Shown one piece after another: positions 31,694 through 38,446 of a stretch of 64,000 nt of DNA (positions are counted from its first letter, which is position 1; the number at the start of each line of letters is the position of its first letter). The position numbers and the translations under genes were made by a program. The notes below the pieces were generated by a model that was not told the DNA's origin, searched no databases, and saw only the letters and a program-made list of their open reading frames with translations. The stretch comes from Isoptericola peretonis (lineage in GTDB: Bacteria; Actinomycetota; Actinomycetes; Actinomycetales; Cellulomonadaceae), in the NCBI GenBank assembly GCA_023241745.1, contig JALQCY010000004.1, positions 186,001-250,000 of the forward strand. The letters are read 5' to 3'.

Positions 31694-34600
31694 GTGACGC
31701 GAGGAACGGTGGTGACGGTGTCGGTGCTCGTGGCGTGCGGGCTCGTCGCCGTGCTCGTCCTGGTCCCGACGCTGCTGCGGGGGGACCCCGAGAGAGGTGC
31801 CGCCCCGACGGCCTCGACGGCCTCGACGGGCCCGACCGCCCCGGCCGCGGCGGTCACCGGTGACGTCCCCGTCTGCGGGATCCCCGACCTGGCGCAGGTG
31901 GTCGACGATGGCGTCGACCACGCCGCGTCGGGCGGCGTGCGCACGGTGGCCGACGACGTCCTGCCCGGCACGGGGGAGCTGATCTCCGCCCGGGTCTCCG
32001 ACGGGACGGCGTACGTCGTGTCCCGGGCCGACGCGACGTACACGGTGGCGAGGTACGCCCTCGACGACGGGAGGGCGGAGGGCGAGACGGTCGTCGAGCT
32101 CGACTGGGACGGGAGGAGCGAGACCTTCGGCACGAGCTCCTTCGAGGTGGGCGAGGACGGCTCCGTCTACCTGCTCGACACGCTGATGGGGCGCCGCGAC
32201 CTCGTCAAGGTCGCGCCGGACGGCACCGAGACGTGGCGCACGACCCTGCCCGAGGGCCCGCAGACCACGGGGGCCGTCCTGGACCTGGAAGGGACCGTCG
32301 TGTGGGAGGACTCCGGGCGCGGCGAGGTCGTGGGCGTGGTCGACGCCCAGACCGTGCTGCACCGGGTGGGTGCCGACGGCGCCCTGCTCGAGCCCCTGAC
32401 GATCGACGGGGCGGTGCTCGGGCAGCTCGACGGCGGGGCCGCCGTCCTGACGGCCGCGCGGCCCGCCGCGGGCGGCGACCGGACCGACCTGAGCCTCACG
32501 GTGGTGGAGTCCGACGGCGCCGTGCGGGCGCGCCTCGGGTCGTGGGCCCCGGTGGACCCGGACCTCGGCGTGCCGTCGCTGCCCTGGACGGGCGCGACCG
32601 GTGCCGGGGCGGCCCCGGGCGGCGGGCTGCTGCTCGCCGAGCCCGGCACCGGGCTGCGCCGGTACGGCACCGACGGCGTGCTGCTCGGGACCTGGCCGGA
32701 CGTCAGCATGGACGTCGAGCAGCCGTTCACCCTGGCCGACCGCACGCCCGTGCTCCAGGACGGCGGCACGTACTACGTGCTCACCGACGGCGCTGACGGT
32801 GGGCTGTCGCTGACGGCGATCTCCAGGGAACGGATGGCCGCGGGGCTGCAGGCGCCGGTCACGCTCACCGCCGACAGCGAGAACCTGGTCGCGGTCATGG
32901 GCCTGGGGGCCGGCCTGCTCGTCGACCGGCCCTACGGGGTGTTCGCCGCCGGCGAGGAGCCCCAGGTGGCCGCCGTGTTCGACGAGGCCTGGGGCGCGCA
33001 CGCCGACCGGTACCGGCTGCGCTACCAGGTGCGCGGCGACCCGCGGGTGCCGGACCCCGTCGTCGGCGAGGAGCGCCTGGCCGACCTGCCGTCGGCGGGC
33101 GGGGAGGTCGAGCTCGACCTGCCGCCGTCGCGCCCCGGCGTCTACGAGGTCGACGCGGCCCTGGTGGACGACGACGGGACCGCCGTCTCCGGGGCGTGCC
33201 TGCGCTACACGGTGACCCCGGAGGGCAGCGCGCTCGACCCGGCGTCGCTCGCGGACGGCGCGGACTGGGGCGGCGCCCAGCCGCTGCGCGGCGTGCAGCT
33301 CGCCGCCCAGCTCGGCGTCGGGTCGCACCGCGTGCAGCTCGACTTCGGCGCGCTGGTCCCGGACCCCACGGCCGAGCCCGGCCCGGCCGGGGTCGTGTGG
33401 GCCTCGCTGCCCGGCGCCACGGTCGGCGCCGAGGACGGTGAGACGGAGGGGACGACCGACCCGTTCGCCGACCTCGCCGCCGCGGCGCGGGAGGCCGACC
33501 GCACCGGGGTGCGGCTCGTCGTGCAGGTGGGCCAGGGCGGGGACGCCGAGCGTGCCGCCGCGGAGGCGGGGACCTGGGAGGGCTGGGTGCGGCAGGTCGT
33601 GGCCGGGCTGCAGGAGCACGCCCCGGGGATCGAGCACTGGTCACCCTGGAACGAGCCGAACGGCACGGGTTACGAGGACGCCGCCAGGTACGAGAGCGAG
33701 GTCGGTGCGCCCTTCGCCCGCGGCGTCCGTGCGGTGGATCCGGACGCCGTCGTCGTCGGTGGCAACACGCTCGGCCTGGCCCTGGACTGGTGGTCCGACC
33801 TCGTCGCGGCGGGCGGCTGCGCGTCGATGGACGTCGCCGGCATCCATCCGTACACGGGGCACAACCGGTCGTGGGAGGAGGAAGGGTTCTCGGCCGACGG
33901 CGCCGAGCTGGACCAGCTGCGGGAGATCCTCCGCCCGTGCGACGACCGGCCCGTGTGGGACACGGAGACCGGGTGGTGGTCCGACGGCGTGGTGAACTTC
34001 TGGGCGACCGGCTGGGACGTGGCGCGCAAGCTGTGGTGGTACGCGCTCGAGGACGTCGAGGAGTGGACGTACTTCTTCAGCGAGGGCGGCTTCGGTGAGT
34101 CGGGCAACTCGTGGTCGCTGCTGCAGTACGACGCCTACGTGAAACCGGCCGGAGCGGCGATGGCGGCGACGGCGCCCGTCGTGGCAGGGCTCGACGACGT
34201 CGCTGCGGTGAGCACCGGGACGCCCGGCGTGCACGCGATGCGCGGCCGGGCGGACGACGGCACGACGGTCCTGGCGCTGTGGTCGGAGGAGCTGTCGACG
34301 TCGGTCGTGGTGACGCCGCGCGGCGGGCGCGAGGTCGAGGTGGCCCGCCGCGACGTCTACGGGGCCGAGAAGGACCTGACCCTCGCGGCTCGGGGCACCG
34401 AGGTCCCCGTGACGGGCAGCCCGGTGCAGCTGCGCGTCCCGGCGGGCGCCGAGCTGCAGGTGCGCGCCACCGAGCCGTTCGGCGACGACGTGCTCGAGGG
34501 GCGCCCGGTGTCCGTGTCGTCCACCCACCCGGACGCGGGCGAGGCGGGCACGATCACCTCGGGCACCTTCGACGTGCGCGAGCCGTGGCGCTCCGGCCGG

Positions 34601-35002
34601 CTCCCGGACGGCTCGGTCGACCCGGCCCCGACGGTGGAGATCGGTACCGACGGCCCCGTGACGGTCGACCGCATCGCCGTGGCCACGGCGGGCATCCGGT
34701 GCTGCACGGCCGGCCTGCGGGACTACACGGTGGCGGTGCGCGCCGTGGACGGCGGGTGGCGCACCGTGGCGACCCGGTCCGACCAGCTGTGGGACCGGGT
34801 GGCGCTCTTCGAGATCGATCCGGTGGAGATCACCGCAGTCCGCGTCTCGGTGCCGTGGACGGAGATCCGCGGCACGCGGGTGCTCGACGTCAACTACTCC
34901 GGAGTCCTCGGCGGCCCGCCGACGCCGTTCATGCCGCTCGCGACCGAGAGCGACTGGCTGGTCGCCGTGAGCGCGGTGCGGGCCTGGGGCCCGGCAGGCT
35001 GA
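31694..35002 (+). CDS. secreted/anchored GH39-like glycoside hydrolase with N-terminal beta-propeller region
   Basis: The 1102-residue protein begins with a signal anchor (VVTVSVLVACGLVAVLVLV) and a Thr/Ala/Pro linker. About 350 residues of beta-rich repeats follow, resembling a propeller (VRYALDDGRAEG-type strands, DGSVYLLDT, KVAPDGTETWRTTLPEG). A GH39-type TIM barrel then carries SPWNEPNG with the presumed acid/base Glu654 and VWDTETGWW with the presumed nucleophile Glu758. A C-terminal beta-sandwich resembles a discoidin/F5-8 type domain (EITAVRVSVPWTEIRGTRVLDVNYSGV). PslG of Pseudomonas, a related GH39 enzyme, hydrolyses its own exopolysaccharide, which suggests a matrix-processing role here. 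The GTG at 31694 follows CGGGAGG. The stop abuts the stop of the convergent lasso B1 gene with no gap. Confidence 0.8.
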   Translation: MTRGTVVTVSVLVACGLVAVLVLVPTLLRGDPERGAAPTASTASTGPTAPAAAVTGDVPVCGIPDLAQVVDDGVDHAASGGVRTVADDVLPGTGELISARVSDGTAYVVSRADATYTVARYALDDGRAEGETVVELDWDGRSETFGTSSFEVGEDGSVYLLDTLMGRRDLVKVAPDGTETWRTTLPEGPQTTGAVLDLEGTVVWEDSGRGEVVGVVDAQTVLHRVGADGALLEPLTIDGAVLGQLDGGAAVLTAARPAAGGDRTDLSLTVVESDGAVRARLGSWAPVDPDLGVPSLPWTGATGAGAAPGGGLLLAEPGTGLRRYGTDGVLLGTWPDVSMDVEQPFTLADRTPVLQDGGTYYVLTDGADGGLSLTAISRERMAAGLQAPVTLTADSENLVAVMGLGAGLLVDRPYGVFAAGEEPQVAAVFDEAWGAHADRYRLRYQVRGDPRVPDPVVGEERLADLPSAGGEVELDLPPSRPGVYEVDAALVDDDGTAVSGACLRYTVTPEGSALDPASLADGADWGGAQPLRGVQLAAQLGVGSHRVQLDFGALVPDPTAEPGPAGVVWASLPGATVGAEDGETEGTTDPFADLAAAAREADRTGVRLVVQVGQGGDAERAAAEAGTWEGWVRQVVAGLQEHAPGIEHWSPWNEPNGTGYEDAARYESEVGAPFARGVRAVDPDAVVVGGNTLGLALDWWSDLVAAGGCASMDVAGIHPYTGHNRSWEEEGFSADGAELDQLREILRPCDDRPVWDTETGWWSDGVVNFWATGWDVARKLWWYALEDVEEWTYFFSEGGFGESGNSWSLLQYDAYVKPAGAAMAATAPVVAGLDDVAAVSTGTPGVHAMRGRADDGTTVLALWSEELSTSVVVTPRGGREVEVARRDVYGAEKDLTLAARGTEVPVTGSPVQLRVPAGAELQVRATEPFGDDVLEGRPVSVSSTHPDAGEAGTITSGTFDVREPWRSGRLPDGSVDPAPTVEIGTDGPVTVDRIAVATAGIRCCTAGLRDYTVAVRAVDGGWRTVATRSDQLWDRVALFEIDPVEITAVRVSVPWTEIRGTRVLDVNYSGVLGGPPTPFMPLATESDWLVAVSAVRAWGPAG

Positions 35003-35260
35003 TCAGACCCCGACCAGGAGCTCGCGCCGGCGCAGCTCGGCGAGGAACGCCTCCGTGTCGCGGGCGGCGACCGCACGGTCGACCCCGTACTCGGCGACGA
35101 GCGCCGTCGTCAGGTCCTCGGCCGACCGGTCCGTCTGGAGGAGCTTGGCGACGAAGGCGCCGCTGCCGTTCGTCGTGAGGTACGTCGACGACGCGAGGTC
35201 GAGGATGACCAGCTCGCCGTCGATCTCCTGCCAGGTGACGCCGTTCTCGCGAAGCCTCAT
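35003..35260 (-). CDS. lasso peptide B1 protein (PqqD-like RiPP recognition element)
   Basis: The 85-residue protein is a PqqD-fold RRE: VTWQEIDGELVILDLASSTYLTTNGSGAFVAKLL is the three-strand plus helix pattern that binds RiPP leader peptides, followed by two helices ending in RRRELLVGV. In lasso systems B1 grips the leader and presents the precursor to the B2 protease and C cyclase. It is encoded divergently from the precursor, so A and B1 share the promoter region. The ATG at 35260 follows AGAGG. A longer upstream reading frame exists but would extend through the promoter. Confidence 0.9.
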   Translation of the reverse strand: MRLRENGVTWQEIDGELVILDLASSTYLTTNGSGAFVAKLLQTDRSAEDLTTALVAEYGVDRAVAARDTEAFLAELRRRELLVGV

Positions 35261-35346
35261 AGTCGTGCCTCTCGTCGCGGGGCAGGCGCCCCTCGGGTGC
35301 CTGTCCGGTGCCTGTCGCAACGACCTCGCGCCGTGCGGACGCACCG

Positions 35347-35476
35347 AGGATAGGGCGGTTTCGCGCGCCAGACGCCGCGGGCGGCGAGGTTTCACCCCGC
35401 GCAGGGTGAAAGCCCGCGGAGAGCCGGGTGAGAACCGCGCCGGACGGTTGACCCGGGGCGCGGCCCCGCGTGTCGT
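35347..35476. promoter_or_regulatory. divergent lasso promoters with three boxes
   Basis: Three boxes are present: GAGGTTTCACCCC (centre 35391-35393), AGGGTGAAAGCCC (35408-35410) and CGGGTGAGAACC (35430-35432). The minus -10 TATCCT starts at 35352, exactly 41 bases from the first box, and drives B1. On the plus side -35 TTGACC (35448-35453), a 17-base spacer and a weak -10 TGTCGT (35471-35476) lie exactly 41 bases from the third box and drive the precursor gene. The geometry is the same as at the EPS promoters. Confidence 0.7.
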
Positions 35477-35515
35477 TGACCTGTCCTGCAGGAACACTCA
35501 CGAAAGGGGACCTCG

Positions 35516-35644
35516 ATGTACGAGGCACCGCGCATCACCGAGGCCGGCAGCGTCCGCGACCTCACGCTGGCGCAGGGACTGGACGGCAACGACGACCGGT
35601 TCCTGTTCTTCACCTGGGGCGACAAGCCGGACGAGACGTCCTGA
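35516..35644 (+). CDS. lasso peptide precursor (A)
   Basis: This 42-residue gene has the lasso leader signature Y2-x2-P5-x-I7-x3-G11-x5-T17 in MYEAPRITEAGSVRDLTL. Lasso precursors are normally cut two residues after the conserved Thr, so the core would start at Ala19: 24 residues beginning AQGLDGNDD and ending KPDETS. Asp8 or Asp9 of the core can form the macrolactam with Ala1. GL-x-GND resembles citrulassin-type rings, whereas Ala1, Asp9 and a C-terminal Ser resemble paeninodin. Phe11, Phe13, Phe14 and Trp16 could act as steric plugs. The C-terminal Ser is the expected target of the cluster kinase. AAAGGGG lies eight bases before the ATG. A strong hairpin follows the stop. Confidence 0.88.
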   Translation: MYEAPRITEAGSVRDLTLAQGLDGNDDRFLFFTWGDKPDETS

Positions 35645-35650
35645 CGGCGC

Positions 35651-35690
35651 GAGGGGTGCCGGGGCGCGAAGCCGCGTCCCGACACCCCTC
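35651..35690 (+). other. intercistronic hairpin after the lasso precursor
   Basis: An 18-bp stem (35651-35668 with 35673-35690; one mismatch and one G-U pair) closes the loop AAGC. It starts six bases after the precursor stop and ends 40 bases before the cyclase start. It is likely a partial terminator or an mRNA-stabilising element that gives more precursor than enzyme transcript, as described for other lasso operons. Confidence 0.75.
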
Positions 35691-35730
35691 GTCGCCCCTG
35701 TCGGCGAACCGGAGCGAGAGAGGGCGGACG

Positions 35731-36966
35731 GTGACCACCACGGCCGATCGCGGCGCCGCAGCCGACCGCGCGCCGGGCGGGGGCGGCGCGAGCATCGAGC
35801 GCCTCACCGCGACGGAGATCGCCGTCGGCATGCCTCTGGGGCACGAGCCCGTGCCTGCGGCCCCGGACGGGCCGGCCGGACAGGACGGCCCGGCGGAGGG
35901 AGCGCGCGCCGTCCTCGAGGAGCTGACCGCCCAGGCGCTGCGCGCGGGGCCCGTCGTCGTCTCGTTCTCCGGCGGGCGCGACTCGTCGGCCGTGCTCGCC
36001 GTCGCGGTGCACGTGGCACGGCAGGAAGGGTTGCCCCTGCCCGTGCCGACCGCCCTCGTCTACCCCGACCTCCCGCACGCGGACGAGTCCGACTGGCAGC
36101 GCGCGGTCCTCGACCACCTCGGCCTGGCCGACCGTCTCGTCACCGTGACGGTGACGGACCAGGAACGTCTGCTGGGGGCGGCGGCGCTGGCGTCGCTCGA
36201 CCGCCACGGGCTCGTGTGGCCGGCCGCCGCGCACGCCGACGCGCTCGTCGACACCGTCGCACCCGGCACCCGGCTGCTCACCGGCGAGGGTGGGGACGAG
36301 GTGCTGGGTGTCCGCCGCGTGACTCCCTGGACCGTCGCGCGTGCGCACGGGAGGCCGCACGGCGCGCGGCACCTGCGCGAGCTGGCGGGCACCGTGGGCG
36401 GCGCCGCGCTCCCGCTCGGCCCTCTGACCTCCCACAACCCCTGGATCGACGCGCCGCCCTGGCTGCGCGGCCCGGCGCGCGCGGCTCTGCGGCGGCACGT
36501 CGCCGCGCGGGCGCGTACGCCGTGGCGCTACGACCGGGCGACCGCGGCGATGGCGTCGTGGCGGGTGCCGAGCGTGCTGGCCCGGAACCTCCAGGCGCTC
36601 GCCGACGACCGCGGCGTGCGCTGGCACCACCCGCTCCAGGACCCGCGCTTCGTGCGCGCCCTCGCCCGTGACGGCGGCGCCTGGGGGTTCCGCGGCCGCA
36701 CCGACACCATGCGGTTCCTCTTCGCCGACCTCCTGCCCGACGCGGTGCTGGCCCGCCGCTCGAAGGCCGCCTTCAACGGCAGCCGTTTCGGCGCCGACGA
36801 GCGCGACTTCGCCGTGGGCTGGGACGGGAGCGGCGTCGACGACCGGCTGGTCGACGCCGTGGCCCTGCGCCGGCACTGGCTCGGCGACCGGCCTGCCGGG
36901 TTCACGGGACCGCTGCTGCACCAGGCCTGGCTGGCCCGGGCGCTCCCTCGGGAGGAGACGCGATGA
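35731..36966 (+). CDS. lasso peptide cyclase (asparagine-synthase-like, C), short form
   Basis: This ATP-dependent cyclase would adenylate the Asp side chain and form the macrolactam with the core N-terminus. The 411-residue product has the PP-loop SGGRDSS at 80-86, GEGGDEVLG near 186-194 and RRSKAAFNGSRFG near the C-terminus, as in AsnB-type synthetase domains. Most lasso cyclases are about 550-650 residues with an N-terminal glutaminase-like domain; here only about 75 non-conserved residues precede the PP-loop, so that domain is missing. The GTG at 35731 follows AGAGAGGG. An open frame further upstream overlaps the precursor gene and encodes no recognisable domain. The stop overlaps the B2 start. 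Confidence 0.85.
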   Translation: MTTTADRGAAADRAPGGGGASIERLTATEIAVGMPLGHEPVPAAPDGPAGQDGPAEGARAVLEELTAQALRAGPVVVSFSGGRDSSAVLAVAVHVARQEGLPLPVPTALVYPDLPHADESDWQRAVLDHLGLADRLVTVTVTDQERLLGAAALASLDRHGLVWPAAAHADALVDTVAPGTRLLTGEGGDEVLGVRRVTPWTVARAHGRPHGARHLRELAGTVGGAALPLGPLTSHNPWIDAPPWLRGPARAALRRHVAARARTPWRYDRATAAMASWRVPSVLARNLQALADDRGVRWHHPLQDPRFVRALARDGGAWGFRGRTDTMRFLFADLLPDAVLARRSKAAFNGSRFGADERDFAVGWDGSGVDDRLVDAVALRRHWLGDRPAGFTGPLLHQAWLARALPREETR

Positions 36967-37421
36967 GCGGCGCGGACGTCGCCCGGCGCGCCGCACGACG
37001 GCTCGGCCGGGTCCCGGTGGCCCTGGGCGCGGCCGGCCGGGTGCTCGCGGCCGAGGCGCTGCTGCGCACCACCCGCCTGCCCACCATGGCGCGGCTCATG
37101 GGGACGCCCCTGGCGAGCAGGGACGACGCGGCGTCCGCCGTCGCCGGGCCGCTCGACCTCAGCGACGCGGAGGCGCGCCGGATGCGCGCCGTGGGCCGCG
37201 TGCTCCGGCTCTCCCCGTTCGGGTCGACCTGCCTGCGGCGCGCCCTGTGCGCCGGGCACGCGCTGCGCCGGCGCGGCCCGCGCCTCGTCGTCGGCGTCGC
37301 CAAGCGCGACGGCGTCGTCTCGGCGCACGCCTGGCTCGTGGTCGACGGGGTCAACCTCGATCCCGACGGCTCCGTCGAGTTCCTCCCCCTGTCCCTCGGC
37401 GAAGGATCCGTGACCGCATGA
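36963..37421 (+). CDS. lasso peptide leader peptidase (B2, transglutaminase-like)
   Basis: The 152-residue protein is a B2-type cysteine protease that removes the leader peptide. It shows STCLRRALCAGHALRRRGPRLVVGV with the presumed nucleophile Cys90, and SAHAWLVVDGVNLDP with His122 and a nearby Asp (128 or 133) completing the Cys-His-Asp triad. The N-terminal 80 residues are helical and Arg-rich, as in stand-alone B2 proteins. It is joined by ATGA overlaps to the cyclase before it and the kinase after it. Confidence 0.9.
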   Translation: MSGADVARRAARRLGRVPVALGAAGRVLAAEALLRTTRLPTMARLMGTPLASRDDAASAVAGPLDLSDAEARRMRAVGRVLRLSPFGSTCLRRALCAGHALRRRGPRLVVGVAKRDGVVSAHAWLVVDGVNLDPDGSVEFLPLSLGEGSVTA

Positions 37422-38446
37422 CCTACCGCTACGACGTCTACGGGCTGCTCGTGGACAGCGACGTCGACCTGCACCTCGACCGTGCCGCGGACGACACCGC
37501 CCGCTCCGCCGACCTGGTCGTCCGGCGGGCTCCCGGGAGCTCCGGGCAGGCCCCGCTCGCCGGGCGGACGGTGCTCGAGCACGTGCGGGACGGGCGCTGC
37601 TGGTATCGGGCCGTGGAGCTCGGCGGCGGCCAGCTGGTCCTCCGGTTCGACGGGGTGCTCGACGTCGAGCTCGCCCCCGACGGCCGGCGCGCCGTGTGGC
37701 GGCCCGCCCCGGGCGGCGACGAGGGCGTGGCCGCCGTGCTCCTCGCGGGGGCGTTCCTCGCGTTCGTCCTGACCTGGCGCGGCGACCTCGTGCTGCACGG
37801 CAGCGCGGTCGACCTCGTCCGCGACGACAGGGCCGCGGGCATCGGGTTCGTCGGGCGGTCCGGCATGGGCAAGTCGACGATGGCGACCCTGCTGTGCCGC
37901 GCCGGGGGCTCCCTGGTGACCGACGACGTCCTGGTGCTCGACCGGCACGGGGCCGGTGTCGTCCCGCGACGCGGGGCCGCCGAGGTGCGCCTGCGCGACG
38001 GCGCCGTGGCCCTCGCCGACGAGCTCGGGGCCGCCGGGGCGCCCCTCCGCACCAGCGGCGACGCGCGGCACGCCCTGCACCTCGCCGGCACCCCCGGGGC
38101 CGCGGCCATGCGCCCGCCGGCGCCGCTCGCGGCCCTCGTCATCCCGTTCCCCGACCGGTCGCACGACGAGCTGCGGGTGCAGCGTCTGACCCCGCGCGAG
38201 GCCGCGATCACCCTGATGCGCGTCCCGCGGCTGTCCGAGTGGCAGGACCACGCCGTCACGGCGCGGCACTTCGCGGACCTCGTCGCGCTCACCGCGCAGG
38301 TGCCGGTGCTGCTCGCACGCGTCCCCTGGGGGCCGCCGTTCCGGCACGACGTCGTCGAGGACCTGATCCGGACGGTCCTGACGGGGGACCTCCCCGGCGC
38401 CGAGCAGCTGGTGCAGGCGGGCGCTCAGGCCGTCGGCTCGGAGTAG
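37418..38446 (+). CDS. HPr kinase-like lasso peptide kinase
   Basis: The 342-residue protein resembles HPrK/lasso kinases: DLVLHGSAVDL (128-134), P-loop GRSGMGKST (146-154) and SLVTDDVLVLD with the catalytic Asp pair near 169-170. No HPr phosphotransferase genes are nearby, and the gene is coupled to B2 by an ATGA overlap. The paeninodin kinase phosphorylates the C-terminal Ser of its precursor, and the precursor here also ends in Ser, so phosphorylation of that residue is the likely role. The N-terminal 100 residues are a beta-rich region typical of these kinases. The 3' end overlaps the convergent exporter gene by 22 bases. Confidence 0.85.
   Translation: MTYRYDVYGLLVDSDVDLHLDRAADDTARSADLVVRRAPGSSGQAPLAGRTVLEHVRDGRCWYRAVELGGGQLVLRFDGVLDVELAPDGRRAVWRPAPGGDEGVAAVLLAGAFLAFVLTWRGDLVLHGSAVDLVRDDRAAGIGFVGRSGMGKSTMATLLCRAGGSLVTDDVLVLDRHGAGVVPRRGAAEVRLRDGAVALADELGAAGAPLRTSGDARHALHLAGTPGAAAMRPPAPLAALVIPFPDRSHDELRVQRLTPREAAITLMRVPRLSEWQDHAVTARHFADLVALTAQVPVLLARVPWGPPFRHDVVEDLIRTVLTGDLPGAEQLVQAGAQAVGSE

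Noticed and set aside
35576..35641. Lasso core starting at Gly21 of the precursor
   Set aside because: It would put the conserved Thr at -4 instead of -2 and give only a six- or seven-residue ring with the Asp pair. Ala19 fits the Thr rule and rings of eight or nine.
35470..35730. Longer cyclase reading frame beginning upstream of the lasso precursor
   Set aside because: It runs through the precursor gene in another frame, crosses the hairpin and encodes no glutaminase-like domain; the GTG at 35731 has its own ribosome-binding site.
37418..38446. HPr kinase of the phosphotransferase system
   Set aside because: No HPr or PTS genes are nearby, and the gene is translationally coupled to lasso B2.
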